From Pardosa pseudoannulata (Eukaryota; Arthropoda; Arachnida; Araneae; Lycosidae), in assembly GCA_032207245.1 (NCBI GenBank), contig CM063501.1, forward strand, positions 57,212,893 through 57,276,892: a stretch of 64,000 bases of DNA, in the 5' to 3' direction. The notes below the pieces were generated by a model, which worked only from the letters and a program-made list of their open reading frames with translations, was not told where the DNA came from and did not search any database. The position numbers and the translations under genes were made by a program. Shown in pieces: positions 1 through 12,855 of this stretch; the stretch's first letter is position 1, and every line of letters starts with the position of its first letter.

Positions 1-295
1 ATCCTTAATCCCCTGAATGTAAATACATGCTGCAAGAGGGGAAGCGCAGAATTAAACGGGAGGGCGCGAAATGAAAAATAAGGTACTTGCGCCCTAACGC
101 GATGGCAGGCACAGCACAGTTTCATAATTCTTAAATCACTGATGGAATTTTTAAAATATGTAAAATAATAGTCTCAACTACAAGCGTGCCAATTCAATTC
201 CAATACCGAAGTTGAATATCAATATGGGAATGTATAATGAAATACACTCATATCAACTGCAAATAAGAATATCCAAAATTCATTAAAATTTCTCA

Positions 296-386
<91 letters not shown>

Positions 387-929
387 ATTAAAACACGGTT
401 TGCATACATACGCAAATAATTAATCCCAATTAGATAAGTTATCCATGCACATTCCAGGGACTGATAGTTATATTATTATAGTTGGTTATTTGGACGGTAT
501 TTTTGCGGGGATAGTGGCGAAAACTAGATTAAAATAACCCTTGTAAAACCAACAAAAAGTAGGAATATTGGCTGAGTTAGTAACTCTTAAAATTTTCATT
601 GTTTTGGTAGTATAGGAAAATTGGTATTATCTGTTAAAAATTAGTTGTTTAATAGTTCATTAAACCAAAGCCAGTGGGTTATTTTACTGTTATTTACTCT
701 CCCCTCTTTTATCATGTTCTTGAAAAAACAAATCTACGAAATCGTCGTATAACATACTTAGCCTAGAGTTTAAATAATATACTCCCAACCTATTTGGAGG
801 GTGTGGAAGCACAATAACTTGTAATAAGAATTTTATCAATTAACTAGTTACAGTATCTAATTTTAAATAGCCGTAATAGAAATTTACCACAAGGAAAACT
901 ACACGACAGGGAGCAGCGATAGCTTGGTT
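1..929. other. Non-coding, AT-rich, no gene seen
   Basis: Apart from the TA microsatellite at 301-383 I see no feature. The first 130 bases are richer in GC than the rest but have no open frame or splice pattern. The stretch probably lies inside a later TIAR intron. Confidence 0.5.
301..383. repeat. (TA)n microsatellite
   Basis: An uninterrupted run of about 41 TA units. Confidence 0.98.
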
Positions 930-1190
930 GGCAATGGCAACCAGATCTCATAAATGACGGGTTGCGAGATCCAGAGTGTTCATTAATGACGGCTAGTGCA
1001 TGTAAAATTTACATAAATACAATGTCTTCAAAGTTCCTAAAGAATGCCTTTGGAGGTGGCAGGCTAAGCCTGAGGATCTTCTGTTTAGTCCCTGCTCTCA
1101 CTTTAAGTCGTTCTTTCACCCTCCCCTTCCCTTTTAATTCGAGTAGCCTCAGGCTCACGTGCTTGACTCGTCCACGTAGCATTAGCAACA
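930..1190 (+). repeat. tRNA-derived SINE, family 2, copy 1 (degenerate)
   Basis: It reads from a tRNA-like head (TTGGCAATGGCAACCAGATC, then a GGGTTGCGAGATCC box-B-like part) into a body containing GGAGGTGGCAGGCTAAGCCT and a GATCTTCTGTTTAGTCCCTG segment. The same body occurs inverted at 32,370-32,640 and 60,540-60,755. Overlapping open frames of 61 and 82 codons on either strand are by-products of the repeat. Confidence 0.6.
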
Positions 1191-1358
1191 ACACTATCCA
1201 ACAGTTATAATTACCCTAAACCTTTTTTTTCCGACCATTAAAGCCCAAATTATTTCTATCGAATATGTATTGTCTTAAATCTAAGACATTATAGATTGCG
1301 AAGAGTAACACAAATATGAAATTGAAAGAACTTTCAATATAATAGCCTGCCCTTATTA

Positions 1359-1892
1359 CAGACATACCAACATTCAGACACTTGTGTCAGGAGCAATAGC
1401 GTGGTTCAAAATTTTAACATGCTAATTACAAGTTATACGTAAATACACATCTTTTTGGTTTCTAAAATTATAATTAAACTTATATTTACACAGCAGTAAA
1501 TCGTAAATTAAAATTCATTCATTTAAAAATGTATGAGTAGCATTTTTTGGGCTGTCGTGCTACTGAAGAAGAGTAGCATTTTTAGCTTTAACAACTTACT
1601 TTTCAGAACAGTGTTTCTTGTAGCAACACTGACCCTGATTAAAATATTTCCATTTTTCTATCATCAGAGGATTCTAGAGTTTGTCTACTCATATTTGACC
1701 TAAATTCAGTTCGGTTTTTCGACACAGTAACTCTTTAACATGCAGCATTACTGTGTGGAATGAGTAATATTCAGCATAATTTATTTGCAAAACATTTTGT
1801 AAAACTTTGTATTTAATTGGTGAATTGTAATCTTATCTGTTCAAAAGCTTTGTTATTTTCAAGAGTTTCCGGAGTTTTCGATTTTTCTGACT
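1359..1892 (-). mobile_element. hAT relic A with degenerate transposase C-terminus
   Basis: It begins CAGACATACCAACATTCAG, the terminus shared with hAT copies at 22,204, 22,473 and 33,801. It carries the minus-strand remains of the hAT C-terminal dimerisation region at about 1,600-1,770, recognised by alignment to the clearer copy at 33,905-34,125. The distal end, near TTTCCGGAGTTTTCG, is lost or eroded. Non-autonomous. Confidence 0.6.
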
Positions 1893-2579
1893 TAAAATGT
1901 AAAGTACTTATCAAAATGACCAAATATTCATAATTATATTTTTAAATAGCTGAAACTTGAAATTTTGGTAGATTGTTTATAGGACTAACAACTGCATTCA
2001 TTTCAAATATAAAACTCGTTTTGATAAGACAAAAAATTTTTAAACAATTAAGTTGTTCCTCAAAAAGGACGTTAAACATTAATGGGTTAATATTTCTTTA
2101 CAGTGGTTTTCAGCGAAAAGGATAAAAATAAACTAACTGCCTTTACTTTTTCGTTAATCTCAAAATAGAGAAAAAGCGGTATATTACAAAAATCAGTGGT
2201 AGTTTTAAGCACATACTTTGTAATGACACAAAATTGATAAGCTATACAGTATGTTATTTTTTAGCTTTCAAAACCCAATTTTGATTCAGATTTTCACGAT
2301 GTAACAAAGAAGATTAAAATGAAAAACATTACATAATAAACCTATACTTTATTCCAGGCGAAATGAGCATTCGCTCACTCTTGCTGAATCAGAAAAAAAA
2401 GGGGGGAAACTCATGTTGAAGTCAATAAAACAAACCGAAAAATTCCAATATAATTTGCATCTTAAGAAATAAAGAATATCAAAATGGAAAGAGGAGGGGA
2501 AAACAGCAAAGAAGAAAAGTTTTGCAGAGAAAAAAAAAAAGAAATAGAAAGGAACCAACTATCCCCATTTCATTTTTGC

Positions 2580-2960
2580 GGACACATTGAAATATTTTCT
2601 TAAAACAAACTCAATATTCCCCTCCATCTCTCCTGTAAAACATTAATGGTGTTCTCGGAGTAAGATGTGAATTTCCGACCAGGGTAGGCAGCCAACGCCG
2701 TAATAGAGTTGAGAAGTAATTGAGTTTATTAAGTTTCCAGTTCTCACAAAATGCTGCAGAAACAAAACGAGAAAACAAGCTGACTGACTTTTTAAAGCAT
2801 TACAGAAAGCAATTAAAGTGCACGCTGGCAGCAGATATTCGAGAAAGTGTAATAACCTGTAAAAACGCTTTGAGGAACAGGCAAGGGGTGATGGGTAAGT
2901 AAAGAAACGGAGAGTGGGAACTGTTGAAGTCTAAATTAGCTTTCAGAATGTGCAATTCTA
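2580..2960. repeat. Diverged dispersed repeat, copy 1
   Basis: It shares an ordered series of blocks with 5,570-5,890 in the same orientation: AAACAAACTCAATATT, ACATTAATGG(T/C)GTTCT, a TTTTTGACCAG-like block, and CTGACTTTTTAAA. Family unknown and no conserved open frame. The copies lie 3.0 kb apart. Confidence 0.5.
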
Positions 2961-3189
2961 CGAAATCGAGTCGATAGAAAGTCAATCGGACGAGAGGGCA
3001 GGAAAAAGTAAAGAAAGTTTAAAACAAACACACTTTAAAATTCGATAAACAGTAATAGATGTTTGTGGATAAAGACATAAGTTTCAATACGAGCTATTTA
3101 TTTTTTTAAAGATAAAAACGAACAAAAATACTATAAAATTTTTAAAATGTTATTTTTTTTTTTACTTTTTCGATATTCTGAGTACTAGA

Positions 3190-3363
3190 GGCTGGTTTGG
3201 AGTGCTTACTGCTTTGATACACGTTGGTTAATGAGACCAGGGCCTGGTGCTTAAAAATATATTCCAAACGGCTACGAACATACATGCCTGCAGTGAGATT
3301 CAAACATATGAACTGAGGTACCGAAGTACAGCTCCCTACCCATTCGGCGATAGTCTGAGCATA
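3190..3363 (-). repeat. tRNA-derived SINE, family 1 (diverged full copy)
   Basis: In reverse orientation, a tRNA-like head with box A near GGTAGGGAGCTGTAC and a box-B remnant (rc of GAGATTCAAAC) is followed by a body with GTAGCCGTTTGGAAT. It ends in the tail shared by all copies (rc of GGTTTGGAGTGCT). Best-preserved relative at 35,371-35,553. Confidence 0.7.
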
Positions 3364-4264
3364 CACTACACCCTGTGGTTCTTAATGTATTTATATCAAA
3401 ATCTTGTTAACGCTATATTGAGATTATACGTGTAAATTTAGTTTATGCATGAAGACCCCATGTCTCAAAAGATCTGTGAGAAACTTAAGAGGGTATAGAC
3501 GAATAAATGACAAGTAATAGTAATGTAAAAGTCCATTACACAAACCATTAAACAATGAAGTTGATTTAGAAAATTAGACATTATAAAACACAGCATGTAT
3601 ATATGTATAACACTGACTTCATGATGGGTGGTTGCAGTCATGGCCCATTAAAATGACACCATTTTAGCTAAAGACCTTTATAAGGATAACGATGGAGGAC
3701 GGATTCCATTTCATCATAGGGACAGAACAAACTCATGGGTCAGCTAGCATGAAGTTATACGTAAAAGATCTTTAACACCTGAGTCAACGTTTCAGTCAAA
3801 ATCTGTGGGAAAATCTGCCTCCGACAGCGTGCATCTCCTTTTTTATTTCAATTTTCCTAAATTGTCCGCTAGGGCAATGTAAAGTTATAATTGGTTAGAC
3901 CCCCTTCTCTGAAGGCGTAAACTGTAATCCCAGTGGTCAATTTAGGTTAGGGGTTAAAAAGGGGAATGCATAAAGACGATGGAATTTTTAGCCCTTGACT
4001 TAAGTTTTGAAAACCTCTGAGAATTTTATCGGGCTGTCTTAGAGGTTTTATACAAAATGCCTACATTAGTTACCCGATGCAGTTTACTTATATATATATA
4101 TGACTGTCAGTTGTCGCATTCTATAAAAGATCTCAAAAATGACTTGATATTAAGGCGCACAAATATTATGAAAAGAGTTTTACAAGTATTTACTATAACA
4201 AGTTTTGCCCTTAAAGCCTTGTAGCTATTATGGTAAACCCGCATACACCTACGCAAACAAAAGA

Positions 4265-4318
4265 AGAAAAAAAAGGAGAGAGAGAGAGAGAGAGAAAGAA
4301 AAAGAAAGAAGAGAGGGC
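4265..4318 (+). repeat. Polypurine tract with (GA)n
   Basis: About 54 bases, almost entirely purine, with ten GA repeats in the middle. The overlapping minus-strand reading frames rich in Leu, Ser and Phe are products of this tract. Confidence 0.9.
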
Positions 4319-5569
4319 GACACATAGATAATTTGGAACAGAACACAGAAAAATACATAAAGCGAAAAAAAAAACAAGTATACTTTTTTTTCTTAAAACT
4401 CTTTTGCCTGTAAAGCTCAAATACGCTCTTCTAAGCGGGATGTCCATTATATTATTCGATCAAAACAAAAAATAGCAAACGCACAACCAAGGGGTTTTGC
4501 AAAATCACTCAATAGTTTTATAAATAAGCCAGTCACAAAGTACGTAGAACTTATTGTTTATCCATAAAATGCTTCAAATTTAGATAAGCGTTATCGTGAT
4601 GAATTTTCACTAAGTACTGACGATTAACACCGATTGGAGATAACTCTTCTGGTAATCGAATTACCTACATAAGTAGAGGTTATGTCAGAAAAATCAAGTC
4701 ATTAATGGAAAATACACAACTTGTTATCAGAACGTTACCACAAACATTATTAAACGAGTATGAACACATTGTGCGAACAAAAAATTAATTTGGTTTAACT
4801 GGGTGATGGGTAGAAACGCAATTTTAGTTTGCTTTCATGCAAAATTTTTATATTTTTAAAAGGGGAAGTCTTCCATTGTTTAAATGAAATTATTCCGGCA
4901 CAAATTATGCCTAAAGGAAAATTTATTTTTTAAAAGATTTTTATTTATACCATTTATTTTTAATTCATTTTATAACAAAATAAAAATATTTTAACTAAGA
5001 TTGGGTGGAGATATTTTTCCCCCGTGAGTCAAACTTCCGGTGGATACACATACTGGAAATAAAACACCTGGTTAGTATGATCTTTTAAAAGACATTAGAA
5101 ATGAATTAAAATGGATTTAAGGTCAAGCCAAAATTATATATATAGTGGGGAAAAAAGTACGTAATCTCAAGAAAGAGACCATAAATTTTTCGTGGAAAAT
5201 AAATCAATGACTTACTAACTTTTTACATTCATGTTGTAGTATAATAGAAAATATGCATAATCACCGTACTCTACAGCTTATCCAAACAGAAATATCTGAT
5301 AATTATTTCTTACTATACATATACACATATGTATAAAGTTATTGCGAAAAAAAGAAATGAACTTAAGAACCCATGCGCTTTGTTCTAAAATGTTATGCTA
5401 TAACCCAAAATAAATGATGACGATGAATAGAGAAATGTACTAAAGTCACTAAAAGCATTCACTGCAGGTAGAAAGAAATGGAAACATGCAAAAAAATTAA
5501 AATAAAAATAAATTCTCGCATTACTACTATGAACATTGGGAATAAGAAAAAAAAAGGGAAAAATCCTAA

Positions 5570-5890
5570 AACAAACTCAATATTACCATGTTCCTGACAC
5601 AACACATTAATGGCGTTCTTTAAGGAAGCGGATGAATATTTTTGACCAGCGAAAGCTAAAAACGCGATAAGAGTTTCAGAGTAATTAAGCTTATAAAGTG
5701 CACTCCCCAAACGGCGAAAACAAGTTAACTGACTTTTTAAAAGAGCTCTAAAGAGGGCAATTAAACTTCCTGCTTAACTTTCGGCGTCGAATCGATATCT
5801 CAGGAAATGTAACAAGATGTAAAAACACTAAAGAGAAAGGGAGACGCAGAGATGTAAAAAATAAGGAGGCTCAAAGCTAAAGAAATCTGA
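5570..5890. repeat. Diverged dispersed repeat, copy 2
   Basis: Partner of 2,580-2,960. It carries an 83-codon minus-strand open frame (5,459-5,710) that is not conserved in the other copy, so I do not treat it as a gene. Confidence 0.5.
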
Positions 5891-7653
5891 AAGAATGTGA
5901 ATTTGAAATTACTTTTCAGAACGTTAAATTTGCCTAGAGGACGGAATCAGAGCTATTTTAAGGGATAAAACAAAAACGACTATTGGAGGAATATTAAAAG
6001 GCAAGAAAATCAATCCATGCAGACACACATTAATACAAGAAATGTGATGCAATAAGGAAATACGTATAAGAATAATTCATAGAAACTGTTCCATTCACGA
6101 AAGAAATATTAAAACAAAATGCAAAGAAAAATGAAGATTAAAATTTATATACCTAAAAGTCTAAAGCCTCTTTAACAACAAGAATTACAATTAGATCACA
6201 TGAAAAGGATCACTTATTAAAACAGCCTCTGGATAAATTCGGTGCTTATAATATAAAACTTCACTCTCGGACAAAGGCTAAATTTTAGCAACTAAAATCA
6301 AGAGCTAATGCTCGATACGCGAGATCGTTTCACTAAGTTCGATTCCCAGACGAATTGATCGGATACTTCTTTCCTTCTGAGAATCTAAAATTCTTTATAC
6401 AAAATTTAAAAAATTATTCAATTAGCACATCTACAAATTTAACCACGATATTCGAAAATAAAATTCATTTAAAAACAGCTTATCGTAATATTTCAACTTT
6501 CTTTCCAGTATTTGCAATTTTTATTATTTTTAGTCTTACTACAGAGGATCAGGTATTTGCCCCAGATGGCCCATTTAACTACAATCACCACTGCATATGG
6601 CAATAATAGACGATCTGCTAGTTACAGTTTCCCTTCAAATATAACACAAAAGCAAGTTGCTACTAATATGAAATACTACTTATTCCTTGCAAGAATTACA
6701 CATCCCACAAACAGGGGCGACGATTTGTTCCCATTTAATTTCAAATGCAAGCAAACGTAGCAGGTTTATTATTTCACCATGTTCCGAAGCACGAAGTCCT
6801 ACTGCATGCATGTAACAATGTAACATCTTATTACAATAAAAAATTTGAAAGCAAAAGATAAAAATCTTGTGCCTTTTGATTATGTCTTTCATAAATTTGA
6901 GTAACTCACACAGGTAATAAGAAAGGAGAAAGCAAAACACAAAATTTGGGGTAAGGGCCATTTCTGATAAAACAGTTGAACAGTTACGGAATAACAACTT
7001 AATTACAAATTTAATATGCTTAATACTGGAATCTCTAGCGAGGATATTTTGTACCCAACGAATACCAACTGTCCCCCACCCCAGTTTTTAAGTAACTGCA
7101 TGACATTAATAAGACAAATGCTATCATTGAGTTATTACAAGCATTAAGCTTAAAAGAGAATCTAGTTTTTCCTCCCTTCCATGTTATGTTCATAAATGGG
7201 TAGATGGACCCATGCATGCTCCTACATGGAGATGGCAGGAGAAAAATGTGTTATTCCTAGCTTTAACTGTGATATTTGTGCAACTTGGACCTAACTTGGT
7301 CGCGCACAAAAACAATTTGGAAAGATCCAAAAGTGTGGTGAAAATCTTGATCTAGACTTTCTTACAATAATGAGGAATTTTCACGTTTTCTAATTTTGAT
7401 TTTAAACGATAGAAGACAAAAAAGTAAGCAGGACAGTAGCTATTTTTCTTTCATTTGGGGGCCTAATGAGTGATTTCTGATGGGTTTTATAGCGGACTCT
7501 TTAACGTCTCTCAAAAACGCTACTTTATCTCCGCCGAGTTTGTGACGTCATCGTTCATGTAAACACCGAGCTCCTATGCTGTTTACATGTTAAAAGGCGA
7601 CTTTTAAATTTGTTTTTTGTGTAAAGTATCGCATATAATAGCATTTTTTTGTT

Positions 7654-7863
7654 ATGTCTGGCATTAAAAAATCATACTCTAAATATTGTATTGTGCCACT
7701 CTGTAAAAATACAACAACTAATTGCAATGAGAAGATATTTTTCAGCGTCCCAAAATACCCACATACACGTAAAATCTGGACAACTGAGATGAAAAGGGAT
7801 GAGAAATTAAACCTCAAATTATCATATAAATCATCTCTATGGGTTTGTGAAGACCATTTTTCG
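7654..7863 (+). CDS. THAP zinc-finger exon
   Basis: This 70-codon open segment has the THAP C2CH pattern: Cys12-x4-Cys17, then Cys65-x2-His68, with the invariant Trp at 42, Pro33 and Phe69 of CEDHF. THAP domains bind DNA in THAP1-11 and in P-element-type transposases. Right after the CEDHFS codons is a plausible donor TCG|GTAAAT at 7,864, and reading through gives only 25 low-complexity residues before a stop at 7,941. So this is best read as a first exon or a truncated transposase N-terminus. A perfect CRE (TGACGTCA) lies 111 bp upstream of the ATG. The metal ligands are intact; the downstream exon or catalytic domain was not found. Confidence 0.75.
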
Positions 7864-8423
7864 GTAAATAAATGCTTGCATTTGTTGAAATATTACTATT
7901 TTAGAACAATTAAAGTATATAAAATACATCTATACCTTTAAAAGGATTGTTGATTAACCACTGCTATTTAACTTTTAAAACTGCTAATTTTCGAGTATTA
8001 TCACAGAGTTCAAGTACAATAAATATTTTATAAAGCATATAAATATCGAAAAACATATAAATATCTAAAGCATATAATTATCTAATAAATAACTCGGGGG
8101 AGGGGAAAGTTATGTATTTTCAAGGTATTATAAATATTTTCTTCAGAGATGCATACTTTCTTATGTATCAAATGTAAGTGATATTTTTCGATTAAATTGG
8201 TGACTAATTTGAAAAAAAAGTAAAATATTTTTAAAATACTTAATAATTATATTACTTTAAAAATTAAATTTAATTTGAGAAAATTTATACATTTTTTAAT
8301 TTGACATTAATATTAAAGGCAATAAAATTGTATTGCTATTTAAAAATGTATAAATAATTAAGTAAAGCCATTTAAAGATTTTAAATTTCTTTTCATCATA
8401 TTTAAAATATCTAAGAATTGATT

Positions 8424-8490
8424 TTGTTTTGGTTTGGTTTTGGAATGCTACGGTCTACTTTTTGCAACACGAAGGCTAATGAGACCGGTC
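8424..8490 (-). repeat. SINE family 1, tail fragment
   Basis: It matches only the 3' part of SINE1: GGTTTGGTTTTGGAATGCTA, CGGTCTACTTTTTGCAACAC and GCTAATGAGACCGG. It lies inside the THAP element and is therefore younger than it. Confidence 0.85.
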
Positions 8491-9189
8491 TCACAAAAAA
8501 TACCTCTTCTATTTTTTATTTTAATATTATATCCGTCTCTATTTATAAAAAACGATGCAACTACAAATGTGTATGTATATGATATATGTATATTTATTTG
8601 ACTTGTTTGTGTTTACAAACAAAAGAGCTGTGTTTAGCATGAATAAAGTATTAATACATGTTAAGTAAAATTGGAAAAAAAAATATAAATGATTTTACAC
8701 ACCTTTGGGTTTTAATTCCTCGTATTTCTGCTCCCATAAAATCCGGGTTTTTTGCCAAGAAAGAAAACATTGACATGCTGTCAATTTTCGGGAGGTTGTC
8801 TGATTGGTAAATCCAGGTAGAAGAGACATTTATGACAAATTGAGATAACTAAGCTATCTAGATCGATAAAATAAACCTTCAGGTTTAAATAAAAATAAAT
8901 TTTGATAGCTAGAAAAATTCAGGAACTTGCAAAAACAAAATCGGAAAATAATGCGCGCTTAAAAGCAATACAAAAATATTGGTCTGCATGAACGATGACA
9001 TCACAACCAATCACGGAGCTTTTTGATGTCACGTGATTTTCGCTTAACTTTAAAATTAATTTTTTAAATGATGGACCCAGTTTTTTACATTTTTGAGAAC
9101 ATTTTTGGAATCTACGAGTCTGAAATTACCAGAAAAACACTAAGTTGTTCGAATCCCCCACATGTGCAAATTCCTCATTGTCCTTTTAA

Positions 9190-12100
9190 TATTATTTTTG
9201 CAATTAAATAACAATGCGGTTTATTACATTGAATAACAGTATATTTCTTCCTAGATTTTGGTGTTTTGTGTAATATTCAGAATTTATCAAAACGTTAAAC
9301 AAAATTATCTAAGTCGTTTTTAAAGTACAAACGGCGATTGACGTAGGCACTACAATAGGGAACAGAAAACCAAACTAAAATGCTACAAAGTTGTCTCCAT
9401 TTCCTCTGAGATTAAAGGAGGAAAGAAAACGAAATTTTATAATTTCTTTTATTAAAGTGTAGAAAAGTATTTTGGAAAGATTTTTTTTAATTGGGTAGGT
9501 AAAATTGTGCTAATTTTTTCAGAATGGATACTTTATTCACAAAAGAAATTGCAAATTGCCTTTGAAAATATTAAATGTAGGATGGGTAAATTAAAAATTC
9601 TGAGGTATGATCCCTGTACACAAACTCATAGCAAATATCATTGGAAGAAAAAAAAATTCATAGAATTGCGGATAATGGCATTAAAAGAACAAAGAGTAGT
9701 GCATTATTATTATATCCCGATCATCGAATGACAAGCAAAATGCGCAATATATCAAAGGATATCCTCCTTATGATATGGTAAAAAATTTACCTATATGAAC
9801 CTATCGTAATATCCAATAAAATCCAAATAAAAAACAATTACATTAATAAAGACCCATAAGTTCCATTAAATAATTACATGCGTGTATTACTCAACAGAAG
9901 AAGAAAAATAAATATTGGAGCCTAAGAGAAAGCGGAATATATATTGCGCAATACATCGAAGCGTTACTGTACATGAAAATTTGTTTCTCCCGAAATATGA
10001 CGACGCAAAAATAGTTATCACTTAAAATATGAAATCGGCAGCATTCAAATTACTTTGCTTTGTACGATTTGACTTAACTCGATAATTAAAACACTTCATG
10101 AAATGAACGATCAAACATTGAGCAAAAAAATTAAGAAAACGAGCATAAGAACCCAGGCTCTTAATTCCTAGATACCACAACGTCTAATAAACGTTAATTT
10201 ATCTATGAGCCGAAAATATTATAGAAAATAAATTATAGTAGGATGCTGGAAAATTGATAAACTGTTTTCTCCTAAAATGATGTATATTAAAATCTTTGAA
10301 GGTGCTTAATCAAACATATAAAAATACTTTATTTCAACATAAGATACGGTCAGAAAATTCTGATACGCCGTAAGAATTTTCCAAGGAGAAGGTTAGAAAT
10401 ATGTAGTTGTGTTGGGGGAAGATTGATAATGCTTTCGGATAAAAAAGCTGAAAAAGGGAGGGAGGGTAGAATAATCTAAGTATACAGTTTGTAATTCATG
10501 AAAAAAAAATGTTTATTGATTTTATATTCTACGGCCGTTAGAAGCACAATAAAATCCATAAATATAATTTGTAAGTAGATTTTAGGAAAGCTTAAAAAAC
10601 AATAAAAACATCTGGTTTACTTACAAAGAGGAGATATAAAAAAAAACATGTTAAAAAATATTATACAGTGGAAACAGTTAATTTTTCAATACAAAATGCC
10701 TCAGAAATTATTTTTGTAACTCTCGCCCGGCAAAAAGCAGCTAATGATGCTTTTTAAACTTCTGTATAAATTATAAGAACATTAAATCGCGGCAAATTAA
10801 TCACAATTTAATGAAACTGCTGATTTTTTAGTTGAAAATAAGATTAAAGAGATTCTTGTAACAGGAGTTAAAATAAACTGCAACCATTTGTTTCCCGCCA
10901 AACAACGCTTCTTTTAAGAATATCTAAATGTAATGAATCAAGTTTTCTAAACAAAATAACAAAAGAGTATATAATATATGTAGTACATAATTATTTTAAT
11001 GCAAAATCGAAGGAATCTCGTTTAAAGCTTGATATACGATAAGGTAAAATTAGTGGAAATTTAACCAGTGACTCAAAACTTAATAGTGTTAGTAATCACT
11101 ACGAAAAACATAAAAATGGTTAGCAATATATTGATACACAACAGTATTAGAAAAGATTTCATGATACATTCGAACAATTTGTTGCAAACACATCACTGCC
11201 ATTAACTGTTCTTTCATTATATAATTTTCGTTTGAAAAGAAATAATTAAAGAAGTTTGGTATAATCAAATTATAAGAAAAGCCCGTTGGTTTAATGACTG
11301 TTTTTAAGATGTCTTCTGTAGGAATAAGAAATTCTAAAACTTAAATATAAAGTTTGAATTACGTACCACAACAATCAAAATGTATAGTTACTTAAGCTAA
11401 ATGTTACCAAAATCAACAGAGCTTAAATGCATTTTAAGACAACGTACAGGATAAGTAGATTTATAAAGTGCTAACATAACGATAAATATTTATTATTGGA
11501 CGACTTTTACTAAACTAGGGAAAAAATTTTTGCACTGCACACTAGAAAATACAAATAAAATCAAGTCACTAGCTAACAACGTTATGTTTAACTGGGTTTT
11601 TTTTTAATTGTTCATAAATTATAAACATACTCTAGCCTAATACTGAATACGGCAAAAGGTGAAAATAATGAAATTAGGCTAGTTGCAGCAAATCTGTATT
11701 GTTAAAGCATGGATACTTACTTAATGGTTCAAATATTACTTTGTCACACCCTTGACTTAAAAAAGGGAATAAAATTATATTCCTCTCTCCCATTATTTAT
11801 TTTCCCCCTTTTTTTAATAACTCATACATAATGTCCTCATACATCTGCAGTTGTGAGTGATAATACTGTCACATACAACTGCAGAACGTGAATTAACGTC
11901 ACCTGCGACCAGAAATAAAACAAAAGACGAACACGCGTCAACGCCACGAATGTGTTAAGAATTTATAAATAATTAGAAACCTATACACCCAAAACAGTAT
12001 AAAGGTTTTCGCACGGGCTAAAAAATTTCTGCTAATTTTATTTGTACAACCATTTATAGAGAAAATATACAGCAAATTATACATCTTTCATTAAAATAGC

Positions 12101-12759
12101 AATTAGAGCCAGATTTTTTCGCCCTTTTTAATATAAAAAAATCCTTAGAAATGAATTGACATTAATAAAACATGCTGAGAGGAGAAAACAATGGATGCAG
12201 TGAATATCATTAAACCTATGCCCAATTTACCAACGCAAAATTGAATTATTTCTTAATATCCTCATCACATGCTAAATTGTGACCTTCAACAAGAGTAAAA
12301 ATATCTAAAATAATTTAAATGTTTTAAAACCAGAATGCAAAAAGCATATTTATACCAATCATTAGAGTATTTAAAAATACTTAACCAATATTTCCGAAAA
12401 CTTGAAAAAAATTTTACAAACTAAAACTTAAAACATTGATTAAAAAACTATGAAAATGATGTCTAAATACGATATGAAACCAAACTCAATATACTTCAAG
12501 TGAATTAAAAAAGGAGAAAAATAAGAGACAAGCAAATATTTGCTTTAAAAAAAAAATATTTTTTGTACAATTTTTTACAAAAAATTAGCAATTCCACACC
12601 CAAAATAAATTATCACATATATTATTTATATTTCAGAATAAATTAAAATTTTTAGAACCATAAATCTAAAGTTCATAAATTTTATAATGCTAGAGAAAAA
12701 AACTGAATACAAGAAAACAAAATACTGTTAACTATTAATAGACACAAAAATACACCTAC
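9190..12759. other. AT-rich, no exon seen (probable TIAR intron 4 continuation)
   Basis: I searched the minus strand for TIAR RRM1-end and RRM2 motifs and found none. A short inverted repeat (CTGCAGTTGT at 11,845-11,854 against 11,875-11,884, spacer 20) is the only structure noted. No repeat family recognised. Confidence 0.5.
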
Positions 12760-12855
12760 TTTTCCTAAACATTGTCTTTTATTCATTGCCAACAAAGCAG
12801 CTGCAGCAGCTTGGTGGTCTGTGAACTCCACAAAACAATATGGGTCATTTCCAGG
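12760..12855 (-). CDS. TIAR: TIAR exon 4, second half of RRM1
   Basis: Acceptor CTTCTATAG and donor AAA|GTAGGT enclose 96 nt, exactly 32 codons. They encode [25 protein letters not shown] and KRQCLGK. The aromatic RNP1 residues (Tyr, Phe, Phe) that stack on RNA are intact. In the family the next exon begins with the E-(I/V)-K-V-N-W-A segment; no such exon is seen between 1 and 12,759. Confidence 0.95.

Larger units (their letters stand above)
3370..7360. other. Gene-free stretch with simple sequence
   Basis: It contains a short TA run (4,089-4,102), a purine tract with GA repeats (4,265-4,318) and the second copy of a dispersed repeat (5,570-5,890). A GC-richer patch at 3,630-3,960 may be an old SINE. 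Open frames of 60-105 codons here lack codon bias, splice signals or recognisable domains. Confidence 0.4.
7368..9180 (+). mobile_element. THAP-domain DNA transposon relic (P-element-like)
   Basis: It starts AATGAGGAATTTTCAC and ends with the complement of AATGAGGAATTTGCAC. A second, subterminal inverted pair is TGTGACGTCATCGTTCATG (7,541-7,559) and the complement of TGTGATGTCATCGTTCATG (8,988-9,006). A THAP open frame sits just inside the left end. THAP plus inverted ends is the layout of P elements and some other THAP transposons. Flanking 8-mers CTTTCTTA and CCTTTTAA are only a weak target-duplication candidate. There is no DDE-type open frame in 7,950-8,990, so the element is non-autonomous. 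A partial SINE1 (8,424-8,490) is inserted. Confidence 0.6.

Noticed and set aside
6300..6360. AAGTTCGATTCCC box-B-like sequence suggesting a tRNA gene
   Set aside because: No box A at tRNA spacing and no acceptor or anticodon stem.
6680..6997. 105-codon minus-strand frame
   Set aside because: No domain, no splice sites, no second copy; length is within chance for such AT-rich sequence with a GC-richer patch.
11845..11884. CTGCAGTTGT inverted repeat as a transposon or regulatory element
   Set aside because: Only 10 bp per arm with a 20-base spacer and no further context.
12205..12235. Minus-strand GTAAATTGGGCA resembles the V-N-W-A start of the next TIAR exon
   Set aside because: The next codon is a stop, no acceptor precedes it in the right phase, and flanking residues do not fit RRM1/RRM2.
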